Both the position numbers and the translations under genes were made by a program. Positions 15,810 to 24,059 of a DNA stretch of 64,000 bases are shown here, piece after piece. The notes beneath the pieces were generated by a model. The model was not told where the DNA came from and did no database searches. It worked only from the letters and a program-made list of their open reading frames with translations. Location of the stretch: assembly GCA_020636895.1 (NCBI GenBank), contig JACJWZ010000001.1:558001-622000 (forward strand), given 5' to 3'. The DNA is from Thermoleophilales bacterium (lineage in GTDB: Bacteria; Actinomycetota; Thermoleophilia; Solirubrobacterales; 70-9). Numbering within the stretch: position 1 is the stretch's first letter; the number at the start of each line of letters is the position of its first letter.

Positions 15810-17039
15810 ATGCGGGGCCCCCGACAACTACTGGCCCGTCCGGGGGCCCCGCGCCGCATGGCGGTGCGCGCCGCCGCGGTGGCGTGCTGGACCGCCTGTG
15901 TCTTCCTGGTTGCGAGCCTGACCGCGCTCGCGCAGCGCTCGCACACGCCATCGCTGCCGTTCGCGACTCCGGCGGGCTTCCCGGAGCCGCGGGTGCCGAG
16001 CGACAACCCAGTCACCGCGGACAAGGTCGAGGTCGGTCGCCGCCTCTTCTACGACACGAGGCTCTCCGGCAACCAGACCGAGTCCTGCTCGAGCTGTCAC
16101 GAGCAGGAGCTGGCGTTCACCGACGGGCGCGCCCAGTCGGTCGGCTCGACCGGCCAGGTGCATCCCCGCAGCGCTCCGTCGCTCGTCAACGTCGCCTACA
16201 ACTCGACGCTGACGTGGGCGAACCCGGCGCTGCTCACGCTCGAGGCGCAGATGCAGGTCCCGCTGTTCGGGACGAGCCCTGTGGAGCTCGGCATCAACGA
16301 CCACAACAAGAGCGCCGTCCTGAAGCGGATCAAGCGCGATCGCTGGTACCGCAGGCACTTCCCGCGTGCCTTCGAGTCGAAGGGGCGGGCGATCAGCTGG
16401 AAGAACATCGTTCGCTCGATCGCCTCCTTCCAGCGCAGCATCGTCTCGGCCAAGTCCCGATACGACCGCTACCTCCGGGGCAAGGCCGAGCTCACCGACG
16501 CGCAGAGCCGGGGGATGGATCTGTTCATGGGCGAGGAGGCGCAGTGCCACCACTGCCACGGAACGTTCCTCTTCAGCGATCAGGCCACCTACGAGGGCGC
16601 CCCGCGGGTTCCGGTCCTCTTCCACAACAACGGCCTCTACAACATCGACGGAACCGGGGCCTACCCGGAGAACAACGAGGGCCTCGCCGCGATCACGGGT
16701 CGCAAGCGCGACACGGGCAAGTTCAAGGCGCCCTCGCTCCGGAACGTCGCCCTCACCGCGCCCTACATGCACGACGGGTCGATCCCGACGCTGCGGGCGG
16801 TCGTCGAGCACTACTCGCGCGGAGGAAGGCTGATCGAAGACGGTCCGCTCGCCGGCGATGGCCGCGACAGCCCATACCTCGACCCGCTGATCGCGCCACT
16901 CGACCTCAGCGAGCGCCAGAAGAAGGATCTCGTCGCGTTCCTCAAGTCGCTGACGGACAAGTCGGTGACGACGAACCCGCGCTTCTCCGATCCGTTCAAG
17001 CACCGCCGTCACAAGGGGTCCTCGCCCGACCGGACCTGA
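15810..17039 (+). CDS. MbnH-like di-heme cytochrome c peroxidase-family protein
   Basis: A protein of about 409 residues with an N-terminal membrane/signal segment (VACWTACVFLVASLTALAQ) and two haem c motifs, CSSCH at residues 93-97 and CHHCH at 246-250. The domain order (VGRRLFYDTRLSGNQTESCSSCHEQELAFTDG, then GMDLFMGEEAQCHHCHG, then FKAPSLRNVALTAPYMHDGSIPTL) is that of the MauG/CcpA di-heme family. Paired with MbnP it should act outside the membrane as the maturase that oxidises a Trp of its partner. The ATG at 15810 follows the mbnP stop by 4 nt. An ATG at 15858 would give a shorter, more typical signal peptide. Confidence 0.88.
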   Translation: MRGPRQLLARPGAPRRMAVRAAAVACWTACVFLVASLTALAQRSHTPSLPFATPAGFPEPRVPSDNPVTADKVEVGRRLFYDTRLSGNQTESCSSCHEQELAFTDGRAQSVGSTGQVHPRSAPSLVNVAYNSTLTWANPALLTLEAQMQVPLFGTSPVELGINDHNKSAVLKRIKRDRWYRRHFPRAFESKGRAISWKNIVRSIASFQRSIVSAKSRYDRYLRGKAELTDAQSRGMDLFMGEEAQCHHCHGTFLFSDQATYEGAPRVPVLFHNNGLYNIDGTGAYPENNEGLAAITGRKRDTGKFKAPSLRNVALTAPYMHDGSIPTLRAVVEHYSRGGRLIEDGPLAGDGRDSPYLDPLIAPLDLSERQKKDLVAFLKSLTDKSVTTNPRFSDPFKHRRHKGSSPDRT

Positions 17040-17171
17040 GTCACCGGCCGCGCTTCCGGCGGCGGAGGGTCCACCGCCGAGACGACGCCCCTGCGCGTGC
17101 TTGCGGAGCTGTCCCGCCGGGAGTAGGTTCGGTTCCAACGTCCAACGACAACCCCTGAGGAGAGGTGTGTC

Positions 17172-17561
17172 ATGGCTGAATCGTTGAAGGGCGCCTGCCT
17201 GTGCGGCGGCGTCGAGTACGAGGTGACGGATCCGCAGGCGCTCGGGTACTGCCACTGCACGAGATGTCAGCGCTGGACCGGCGAGAGCCTCGCCGGCGTC
17301 GTCGTCGCGGCGGACAACTTCCAGTTCACCAGCGGCGAGGATCAGGTCTCGACATACGAGAGCGAGTTCGCGCCGCGGAACTTCTGCAGCAACTGCGGCT
17401 CGGCGCTCTACGACGACCTCGGCGACAACTACTTCGTCGCGGCCGGGCTGATGCGCGAGCTCGACATGGATCCGAGCTTCCACCTGCAGGTGGCCTTCAA
17501 GGCGCCGTGGCACACGATCGGCGACGACGTGCCGCAGTTCGCCGAGAACCCGCCGGACTGA
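17172..17561 (+). CDS. GFA/CENP-V family zinc-binding protein
   Basis: A 129-residue single-domain protein of the GFA (glutathione-dependent formaldehyde-activating enzyme-like) family. The zinc ligands appear in GACLCGGVEYEV (residues 8-19), YCHCTRCQRWTG (about 29-40) and NFCSNCGSALYD (about 73-84). Members are usually small, cytosolic and of uncertain substrate, so the formaldehyde name should not be read as function. GAGGAGAGG stands about 5 nt upstream of the ATG, a strong ribosome binding site implying a leadered transcript. It lies between the mbnH gene and the TetR operon on the same strand. Confidence 0.88.
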   Translation: MAESLKGACLCGGVEYEVTDPQALGYCHCTRCQRWTGESLAGVVVAADNFQFTSGEDQVSTYESEFAPRNFCSNCGSALYDDLGDNYFVAAGLMRELDMDPSFHLQVAFKAPWHTIGDDVPQFAENPPD

Positions 17562-17620
17562 GACCGGACTGGCCGCCAGCCGCGCCCGGTGCGTCCGGGG
17601 CGGCGTCCCGCGGACCGTGA

Positions 17621-17645
17621 CTATGGATTATGTGATATTCCATAG
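17621..17645. promoter_or_regulatory. 25-bp palindromic operator upstream of TetR gene
   Basis: A near-perfect palindrome with arms CTATGGA and TCCATAG (17621-17627 and 17639-17645) and an inner TAT/ATA pair, centred at 17633. It ends 6 bp before the TetR ATG and is AT-rich against a very GC-rich background. Its position makes it a probable autoregulatory TetR operator. Confidence 0.75.
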
Positions 17646-17651
17646 AACGCG

Positions 17652-18212
17652 ATGGCCACCACGCGTGAGCGGATGATCGCCTCGACCGCGCTCCTGATCA
17701 GGGAGCGGGGGGCGCGGGCGACGAGCATCGACGACGTCCTCGCCCACAGCGCGGCGCCGCGCGGATCCGTCTACCACCACTTCCCGGGTGGGCGGGACCA
17801 GATCCTGCGCGAGGCCACCGACTACGCGGCCGGTTTCGTCGCCGCCGGGATCGAGGGTGCGGCAAGCTCCGTCGAGTTGCTCGACGGGCTCATCGGCTCC
17901 TACCGCGAGCAGCTCCTCGCCACTGACTTCCGCGCCGGGTGCCCGGTTGTCGCGGTCACGGTGGAGGCCGATTCCGGCCTGCAGGAACGGGCCGCCTCGG
18001 CCTTCGCCCGTTGGTCGGAGCTGATCGCCGAGAAGCTCACCGGCGACGGGGTCGATGCGGGCACGGCGGATGAGCTCGCGACCTTCGTCGTCGCTGCTTT
18101 CGAGGGGGCGATCGTGCTCGCCCGAGCCCGGCACGACACCGAGCCGCTCGACATCGTCCACCGCCGGCTACGCGAGGCGCTGCTGGCCGAGATCCCCGGA
18201 GGGTCCACGTGA
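17652..18212 (+). CDS. TetR/AcrR family transcriptional regulator
   Basis: A 186-residue repressor-type regulator. The N-terminal helix-turn-helix spans about residues 5-50 (RERMIASTALLIRERGARATSIDDVLAHSAAPRGSVYHHFPGG), with the recognition helix ending in the family-typical SVYHHF. The C-terminal ligand domain (CPVVAVTVEADS...) resembles the LmrA/YxaF subgroup. Its gene is directly downstream of a 25-bp palindrome and overlaps the following molybdopterin oxidoreductase by GTGA (18209-18212). It therefore very likely represses its own operon and releases on binding a small molecule. The inducer is unknown. Confidence 0.92.
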   Translation: MATTRERMIASTALLIRERGARATSIDDVLAHSAAPRGSVYHHFPGGRDQILREATDYAAGFVAAGIEGAASSVELLDGLIGSYREQLLATDFRAGCPVVAVTVEADSGLQERAASAFARWSELIAEKLTGDGVDAGTADELATFVVAAFEGAIVLARARHDTEPLDIVHRRLREALLAEIPGGST

Positions 18213-20503
18213 CCGAGACGACCGAGAGTTCCGACGGCACCGTCCACGAAGCTCCTCGCGCGCCCGAGTGGCAGCAGACCGCGTGCATCCTCTGCGAGTG
18301 CAACTGCGGGATCGAGGTCCAGCTGGAAGGGCGCACGCTGAGCCGGATCCGCGGTGACAAGGCGCACCCCGCCTCAGAGGGCTACACGTGCAACAAGGCG
18401 ATGCGCCTCGACCACTACCAGAACGGCACCCGCCGTCTGACCTCACCGCTGCGTCGCCGCGACGACGGCACCTACGAGGAGATCGGCTGGGACGACGCGG
18501 TCGCGGAGATCGCGAGCGGGTACCAGCGGATCGCCGGCGAGCACGGTGGCGAGTCGATCTTCTACTACGGCGGCGGCGGGCAGGGCAACCATCTCGGTGG
18601 CGCCTACAGCGGCGCCTTCCTGAAGGCGCTCGGCTCCCGCTACCGCTCCAGCGCGCTCGCCCAGGAGAAGACCGGGGAGGCGTGGGTCGATTCCCAGATC
18701 TACGGTGGCCACACCCGCGGCGAGTTCGAGCACGCCGAGGTGTCCGTCTTCGTCGGCAAGAACCCGTGGATGTCGCAGAGCTTCCCTCGCGCCCGCGTCG
18801 TCCTGCGCGAGATCGCGAAGGACCCTGAGCGGTCGATGATCGTCATCGACCCAGTCGAGACCGACACTGCGAAGCTCGCCGACTTCCACCTGCGGGTGCG
18901 CCCTGGCACCGACGCCTGGTGCCTCGCAGCGCTCGCCGCGACGCTTGTGCAGGAGGACCTCACCGATGGCGATTTCCTCGTCGATCACGTCAACGGCTCC
19001 GAGCCGGTGCTCGCCGCGCTCGCAGCGGTCCCGATCACCGACTACGCGGAGCGCTCCGGCGTCGAGGAGGGGCTGATCCGCGCGGCCGCACGCCGCATCG
19101 CCGCGGCAGACAGCACCGCCGTCTTCGAGGACCTCGGGATCCAGCAGGGCCCCGACAGCACCCTCTGCTCCTATCTGAACAAGATGCTTTGGATCCTCAC
19201 CGGCAGCTTCGCCAAGCCCGGTGGACAGCACATGCACTCGTGGATGGCGCCGCTGATGAGGCCCGGCCGCCCCGGCCGCACGCCGGTGACGGGCGCGCCG
19301 GTGATCGGCGGGCTGACGCCCTGCAACGTGATCCCCGACGAGATCCTCAGCGACCATCCCGACCGCTTCCGGGCGATGATCGTCGAGAGCTCCAACCCCG
19401 CCCACTCGCTGGCTGACTCCGAGCGTATGCGTGAGGCGTTCGCGAGGCTGGAGCTGCTGGTGGTCATCGACGTCGCGATGACTGAGACGGCGCGGCTCGC
19501 CGACTACGTGCTGCCCGCCGCCACCCAGTTCGAGAAGCCGGAGGCGACGTTCTTCAACCTCGAGTTCCCGCGCAACACCTTCCACCTGCGCCACCCGCTG
19601 CTCGAGCCGCCCGAGGGGACGCTTCCCGAGCCCGAGATCTGGGCCCGGCTCGTGCGGGCGCTCGAGGTCGTCGACGACGCGGTGGTCGAGCGCCTGCGCG
19701 CGGCGGCGGAGGAGGGCCGGAGCGCCTACGCGCATGCGTTGGGCGAGGCGACGGGCTCCGATCCGTCCCTGGTGCGGGTGCTGCCGTTTCTCCTCTACGA
19801 GACCCTCGGCCCGACGCTTCCCGAGGGCCTCCAAGGCGCCGCCGCGCTCTGGGGCCTCTCCCAGCGCGTTGCGATGACGTACCCGGATGCGATGCGGCGC
19901 GCCGGCCACGCCGACGGCGACGCGCTCTTCGACGCGATCCTCGCCGGCCGCTCGGGCGTCACCTTCACCCTCGACGAGTACGAGGACGATTGGAGCTACG
20001 TCACCCACCCGGACGGGCGCTTCGCGCTCGCGATCCCGGAGTTGCTCGAGGACCTGCGCGGGCTCGAGGGGCGCTCGCCGGGCTACACCGACGAGCAGTT
20101 CCCGATCGTGCTCTCGGCCGGAGAGCGTCGCGCCTACACGGCGAACGACATCATCCGCGACCCGAGCTGGCGCAAACGCGATGGCGACGGGGCACTGCGC
20201 GTGAGCGGCGCCGACGCCGAGCGCTATGGGCTCACCGACGGGGGCAGGGCGGTGATCACGACGGCCCGAGGCAGCGCCGAGGCGACCGTCGAGGTCAGCG
20301 ACCTGATGCAGCCCGGTCACGTCTCGCTCCCCAACGGCTATGGCGTCGACTTCCGGGACGAGAGCGGCGTGACGGTGGCTCCAGGCGTGGCTCCGAATGC
20401 GCTCACCTCCTCGGACTGGCGCGATCCCTACGCGGGAACGCCGTGGCACAAGCACGTTCCGGCCCGGATCGAACCGGCCGGGCCGGTGGCCGCCGGAGCC
20501 TGA
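18209..20503 (+). CDS. Molybdopterin oxidoreductase with one [4Fe-4S] cluster
   Basis: A 764-residue member of the DMSO-reductase superfamily. The N-terminal cluster motif is CxxCxxxC...C (CILCECNCG, then YTCNKA). The bis-MGD domain follows (GKNPWMSQSFPRAR, VIDPVETDTAKLADFHLRVRPGTD), then LWILTGSFAKPGGQ. The C-terminal molydopterin dinucleotide-binding beta-barrel (RRAYTANDIIRDPSW, PGHVSLPNGYGVDF) completes the chain. It lacks a Tat signal, so it is cytoplasmic. It starts with GTG overlapping the TetR stop. Substrate cannot be fixed; formate or assimilatory-nitrate-type activities are possible. Conditional expression under the TetR protein suggests a catabolic role. Confidence 0.88.
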   Translation: MTETTESSDGTVHEAPRAPEWQQTACILCECNCGIEVQLEGRTLSRIRGDKAHPASEGYTCNKAMRLDHYQNGTRRLTSPLRRRDDGTYEEIGWDDAVAEIASGYQRIAGEHGGESIFYYGGGGQGNHLGGAYSGAFLKALGSRYRSSALAQEKTGEAWVDSQIYGGHTRGEFEHAEVSVFVGKNPWMSQSFPRARVVLREIAKDPERSMIVIDPVETDTAKLADFHLRVRPGTDAWCLAALAATLVQEDLTDGDFLVDHVNGSEPVLAALAAVPITDYAERSGVEEGLIRAAARRIAAADSTAVFEDLGIQQGPDSTLCSYLNKMLWILTGSFAKPGGQHMHSWMAPLMRPGRPGRTPVTGAPVIGGLTPCNVIPDEILSDHPDRFRAMIVESSNPAHSLADSERMREAFARLELLVVIDVAMTETARLADYVLPAATQFEKPEATFFNLEFPRNTFHLRHPLLEPPEGTLPEPEIWARLVRALEVVDDAVVERLRAAAEEGRSAYAHALGEATGSDPSLVRVLPFLLYETLGPTLPEGLQGAAALWGLSQRVAMTYPDAMRRAGHADGDALFDAILAGRSGVTFTLDEYEDDWSYVTHPDGRFALAIPELLEDLRGLEGRSPGYTDEQFPIVLSAGERRAYTANDIIRDPSWRKRDGDGALRVSGADAERYGLTDGGRAVITTARGSAEATVEVSDLMQPGHVSLPNGYGVDFRDESGVTVAPGVAPNALTSSDWRDPYAGTPWHKHVPARIEPAGPVAAGA

Positions 20504-20566
20504 TTTCACGAGCGCCCGAACGTCCCGTCCTCGCGACCCGGCGGTCAGTGGATAGCCCCGCGACCC

Positions 20567-21427
20567 GTGGAGACCGAGGGCCGAGTGGAGCACCCGTCCG
20601 CCGCCGCCGACGGCATTCTCGCGGCGACCCGGTGGACGTTCCTCTGCTTCGCGCTGATCCTGGTTTCCGCCGTCGCGATCCTCTGGTTCCAGCCTGCTCA
20701 CACCGCCGACCGGTGGGCGTGGACGATCTCGCCGGAGATCACGCCGGTCTTCATGGGCTCCGTCTACGCCGCCGGCGCGTTCGTCTTCGTTCGGCTCTTC
20801 GCCTCGCGCGTCTGGCACCCCTACGCGCCGGTGCTGATCGGGGCGATCGTGCTGACGACGCTGCTGCTCCTCGCCACGCTGATCCACTTCGATCGCTTCA
20901 ACCACGGTGATGGCCCGCTTCCGGCGGATGTCGCCTTCTACGGGTGGGTCGGCATCTACGCGCTGGCGCCGCCGTGGATCACGTGGCTTTGGTGGCGCAA
21001 CCGGGGCGCCGATCCCGGCGACTCCGGCATGGGGGTGCGGGTGCCGGCTCGCGTCCGTGCATCCGCCGCCGTGATCGGTGCCCTCGCCGCCGTCGCCGCC
21101 GCGGTCATGTGGCTCTGGCCGGCTGGGGTGGCTGATGTCTGGCCCTGGTTGCTGACGCCCTTGACCGCCCGCGTCCTCGCGAGCTACGTGGCGACGATCG
21201 CGGTGCTCGGGCTGGTCCTGTCCCGGGACGGACGCTGGAGCTCGTGGCGGCCGACGGTTCAGACGCTGCTCGTCTTCGACGTGATCCTCCTGATCGGCTC
21301 GCTGCGGAGGACCGGGGACTTCGAGGGCGGGGTCGCGACGGGCGCGTACTTCGCCTCCCTCGCGGCGGCGCTCGTCTTCTTGGTCGCGTTGATCTCCGTC
21401 CTCGAGGGTCGTCGGTTCCGGCCGTAG
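20567..21427 (+). CDS. Multispanning membrane protein, unknown function
   Basis: A 286-residue protein with about eight hydrophobic helices and several Trp/Pro-rich loops (WFQPAHTADRWAWTISPEITPVF, DRFNHGDGPLPADVAFYGWVG). The 20567 GTG is the longest start; GTG 20585 is also possible. Its stop TAG lies immediately before the palindrome of the CGNR regulator. The 'WAWTI-P-TA-F-G--Y' pattern recalls unnamed actinobacterial membrane proteins, but no function is recognised. Confidence 0.75.
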   Translation: METEGRVEHPSAAADGILAATRWTFLCFALILVSAVAILWFQPAHTADRWAWTISPEITPVFMGSVYAAGAFVFVRLFASRVWHPYAPVLIGAIVLTTLLLLATLIHFDRFNHGDGPLPADVAFYGWVGIYALAPPWITWLWWRNRGADPGDSGMGVRVPARVRASAAVIGALAAVAAAVMWLWPAGVADVWPWLLTPLTARVLASYVATIAVLGLVLSRDGRWSSWRPTVQTLLVFDVILLIGSLRRTGDFEGGVATGAYFASLAAALVFLVALISVLEGRRFRP

Positions 21428-21456
21428 ATGCGACACTGCTTATAGTGGTGTCGCAT
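21428..21456. promoter_or_regulatory. Palindrome spanning the promoter of the CGNR regulator
   Basis: Nine-base arms ATGCGACAC (21428-21436) and GTGTCGCAT (21448-21456) enclose 11 bp containing the start of a -10 box, TATAGT (21441-21446). The right arm includes the A and T of the ATG start (21455). A protein bound here would block both RNA polymerase and, in a leaderless mRNA, the ribosome site. Confidence 0.75.
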
Positions 21457-22069
21457 GAACGAGAGACACCAGGAACGCGGGGAGCAAGGGGAGCTCGGTC
21501 CCATGCCCGACCGCGAATACCGCTTCCACTTCAAGTCGGGGCGGCCGTCGATCGACTTCGTGACGACGGTCGGGGAGCGCTGGCGCCGTTCCTTTGAGCG
21601 CCTTCGGGAACCCGCGGATCTCGGGCGCTGGTTCGTGGAGGCCGGGGTTCTCTCCGAGCCCCCCGCGGTGAGCGAGAAGCTTCTCGGCGAGGCTCGCGTG
21701 CTGCGGGAGGCGATCTACCGGACCGCGAAGCTGGCGGGGGAGGGGGTGCCCGCCCCGGCGGACCTGGCCGAGATCAACCGCTGGGCTGTGCGCCCGGCGC
21801 TGGCGCCGCAGCTCGACCCGCGTTTGGAGCTTCGTTGGGAGGCCGAGGATCCCGCCCCGGCGGCGCTGGCGACCCTCGCGCGCGACGCCGTCGACCTGAT
21901 CTCCGGGCCGCTCGCATCTCGCGTCAAGGAGTGCGCGAGCGATGACTGCGCCCTCCTGTTCGTCGACCTCTCGCGGCCGGGGCGGCGGCGTTGGTGCTCG
22001 ATGGACGGCTGCGGGAACCGCGCGAAGACCTCCTCCTACCGGCGCCGCCGCAAAGAGGCGTCCCGATGA
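21455..22069 (+). CDS. CGNR zinc finger protein with ABATE domain (regulator)
   Basis: A 204-residue protein. An ABATE-type N-terminal domain (SIDFVTTVGERW..., LREAIYRTAKLAGEG) precedes a C-terminal CGNR zinc finger: VKECASDDCALLFVD followed by RRWCSMDGCGNRAKTSSYRRR. Four Cys could hold zinc and the basic tail could bind DNA. CGNR proteins are regarded as transcriptional regulators of stress or catabolic genes. TATAGT lies 8 nt before the ATG with no Shine-Dalgarno. The palindrome over its promoter points to autoregulation. It overlaps the cupin gene by ATGA, so the cupin is its most likely co-regulated partner. Confidence 0.9.
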   Translation: MNERHQERGEQGELGPMPDREYRFHFKSGRPSIDFVTTVGERWRRSFERLREPADLGRWFVEAGVLSEPPAVSEKLLGEARVLREAIYRTAKLAGEGVPAPADLAEINRWAVRPALAPQLDPRLELRWEAEDPAPAALATLARDAVDLISGPLASRVKECASDDCALLFVDLSRPGRRRWCSMDGCGNRAKTSSYRRRRKEASR

Positions 22070-22497
22070 GCGACCACACCATCCTCCGCGCTGCCGACGC
22101 CTTCTGGCGCGAGTCGAACCAGATGAAGGTCCTGAACACCGACCTCGGCAAGCAGCTCGAGCTGGCGAACCTCGGCGCACGGCTCTGGCGCCTGCGGCCG
22201 GGGGAGGCGTCGACCCTGCACCGGCATTTCGAGCAGGAGGAGCTCTACGTTCTGCTGGAGGGCACGGGGAGGATGCGGATCGAAGACGAGGAACCGCTGA
22301 CGCTCGCGCCCTTGGACGCGATCCGGGTCGCGCCGACGGCCGGGCGGCAGCTCTTCAACGACACCGAGGCGGACGCCCTATGGCTGGTGGTCGGCGCTCC
22401 GCGGGAGCTAGCCAACACGCTCGAGATGACGGACGAGCAGCTTGCGCACCTCTACCCGCGCGGCCCGAAGGCGCTCCCGCCCGAGCTCGGCGGCTGA
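22066..22497 (+). CDS. Cupin-domain protein
   Basis: A 143-residue single-cupin beta-barrel. The metal-binding motif 1 is visible as STLHRHFEQEELYVLLEGTGRM (His-x-His...Glu) and motif 2 as LDAIRVAPTAGRQLFND. The usual His of motif 2 is not obvious, so metal binding may be incomplete. The ATG overlaps the CGNR regulator stop (22066-22069), implying coupled translation. Such stand-alone cupins may act as isomerases, dioxygenases or sensors; function here is open. Confidence 0.85.
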   Translation: MSDHTILRAADAFWRESNQMKVLNTDLGKQLELANLGARLWRLRPGEASTLHRHFEQEELYVLLEGTGRMRIEDEEPLTLAPLDAIRVAPTAGRQLFNDTEADALWLVVGAPRELANTLEMTDEQLAHLYPRGPKALPPELGG

Positions 22498-22577
22498 GCC
22501 GTGCTCAGCTCGCACGGGAGGCCGGCGGCTCGCGAAGCTGCCGTCGAGCCGCCGAAATACGATCCCTCGGCAGCACC

Positions 22578-23156
22578 ATGACCTCTTCGAACAACGGGAT
22601 CCGGCTCGCGTTCTTGGGATGGGCGGCCGCCGTCGCCTCGCTTCTCTATTGGGTCTCCGACTTGATCGAGGCCGCGCAGGGAGGTTTCTCCACCGCCCAG
22701 CTCTGGCTGACCCTCCTCGCCGAGGCGGCGATCCCGCCGATCGTCGTCGGCCTCTGGTGGTTCCAGCGGGAGCGGCTCGGGCGCCTGGGCGCGATCAGCG
22801 CATGGGCCTACGCGTACGCCTTCATCTTCTTCACCTTCACCGTCGTCTACGCGCTCGTCGAGGGTACGCCCGACTTCGAGGCTCTCAGCGACGACCTCGG
22901 CCCGGCGATGACGGCCCACGGGGCGGTCATGCTCTTCGCGGGCATCGGCTTCGGGGTCGCCGTTGCCCGTGCCGGCGCGCTTCCCGCCTGGACAGGATGG
23001 ACGCTCGCGATCGGCGTCGTCCTGGTCGTCGTCTCGCAGGGCTCCCCCGAAGGCGTGCAACTGATCGCGGCCGGAGTCCGTGATCTCGGGATTGGCGCGA
23101 TGGGTATCGCCCTCTTGCGCCGCGGCGGCCTCGGCGCTGGGTCCGGCACCGGCTAG
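22578..23156 (+). CDS. Six-helix membrane protein, unknown function
   Basis: A 192-residue protein with about six hydrophobic helices starting MTSSNNGIRLAFLGWAAAVASLLYW. A TACGAT (22558-22563) lies 14 nt before the ATG, a plausible -10 for a very short leader. It ends in a 4-nt convergent overlap with the OsmC gene. No family recognised. Confidence 0.72.
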   Translation: MTSSNNGIRLAFLGWAAAVASLLYWVSDLIEAAQGGFSTAQLWLTLLAEAAIPPIVVGLWWFQRERLGRLGAISAWAYAYAFIFFTFTVVYALVEGTPDFEALSDDLGPAMTAHGAVMLFAGIGFGVAVARAGALPAWTGWTLAIGVVLVVVSQGSPEGVQLIAAGVRDLGIGAMGIALLRRGGLGAGSGTG

Positions 23157-23626
23157 CCCGACGCTGCCTCGACCACCGGCTCGTGCCTGACCGGGAAGTT
23201 GACCGAGCGGGCGATGAAGCAGAGGGAGTGCGCGCGCTCGTGCTGCGCCGACGCCACCGGGACCATGTCCTCGGCTAGGACGGTGACCCGCGGGCGCAGG
23301 ACGACTTCGCGGAACTCCCCGCTGCCGTCGGACCCCATGGCCATCACGCCGCTCGCGTCGTCCTCGTAGCCGACGACGGTCGCGCCCGCGTCGGCGCAGA
23401 GATGCAGGTACATGAGCATGTGGCAGGAGCTGAGCGCCGCGACGAGGAGCTCCTCCGGGTTCCAGCGCGAGGCGTCGCCGCGGAACGCCCGATCGGAGGA
23501 GCCCTCGAGGTCTGCCTTGCCGGGCGCCGTTATCACGTGCTCGCGCCCGTAGCTGCGGTAGTCGGCCGTGCCCTCCCCGCGGTCCCCGGTCCAGCGCAGG
23601 AAGGCTTCGTAGCGGTGCTCATTCAC
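23153..23626 (-). CDS. OsmC/Ohr-family peroxide-detoxifying protein
   Basis: A 157-residue member of the OsmC family. The two redox Cys are in LSSCHMLMYLH (about residue 68) and HSLCFIARSVNFPV (about 136), the arrangement used to reduce organic hydroperoxides with lipoyl or thiol donors. The N-terminal YRSYGREHVITAPGKADLEGSSD and the SRWNPEELLVAALSSC segment are typical of the OsmC-like subgroup. Start GTG at 23626 overlaps the end of the SRPBCC gene by 8 nt, so the two form an operon. Confidence 0.9.
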   Translation of the reverse strand: MNEHRYEAFLRWTGDRGEGTADYRSYGREHVITAPGKADLEGSSDRAFRGDASRWNPEELLVAALSSCHMLMYLHLCADAGATVVGYEDDASGVMAMGSDGSGEFREVVLRPRVTVLAEDMVPVASAQHERAHSLCFIARSVNFPVRHEPVVEAASG

Positions 23627-24050
23627 CGGTGGACGCCGCCCGCTCGCAGAGACCGGCGACGAACTGCTCGGTCGCCTTCTGCAGTGCCCGGCGGTAGATC
23701 CACCCGGAGCCCGGGACCTTGGGATCGAAGGTCGTGTGCCAGCGGATCGCGGTTCCCTCGCCGCCGGGTCCCGCCTCCAGGTCGATCTCGGCCCGGTAGT
23801 TGCGGACCGCCAGCCCGTCGAGCAGGACGTAGGTGAGACGCTCCTCGGGACGCCGCTCGACGATCTCCTCGCGGACGGTGACGCGGCCGGTCTCGAACCG
23901 CCGGATCTCGTTTCCCTGCGCTCCCGCATCGCGCTCGATCTCGCAGGTCTCGATCGGGGTCCACCCGGGCCAGCTCGCGCTGTCGTCGAGCAGCGCCCAG
24001 ACGGTGGCGGCGGATGCGTCGGTCACGCCTCTCACGTCGATCTCCTGCAT
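23619..24050 (-). CDS. SRPBCC / polyketide-cyclase-like protein
   Basis: A 143-residue START-like (SRPBCC) domain: VTDASAATVWALLDDSASWPGWTPIETCEIERDA at the N-terminus, EEIVERRPEERLTYVLLDGLAVRNYRAEI in the middle and a long C-terminal helix. These proteins form a hydrophobic pocket for lipids or small molecules. There is a 9-nt gap from the synthase gene upstream and an 8-nt overlap with the OsmC gene downstream, so it is the middle gene of a three-gene minus-strand operon. Ligand unknown. Confidence 0.87.
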   Translation of the reverse strand: MQEIDVRGVTDASAATVWALLDDSASWPGWTPIETCEIERDAGAQGNEIRRFETGRVTVREEIVERRPEERLTYVLLDGLAVRNYRAEIDLEAGPGGEGTAIRWHTTFDPKVPGSGWIYRRALQKATEQFVAGLCERAASTGE

Positions 24051-24059
24051 CGCTACACC

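Noticed and set aside
18443..21436. A 997-codon open frame on the minus strand
   Set aside because: Antisense of the molybdopterin oxidoreductase and membrane protein genes. Long antisense frames are expected at this GC content, and its translation is Arg/Gly/Asp-rich low complexity without a domain.
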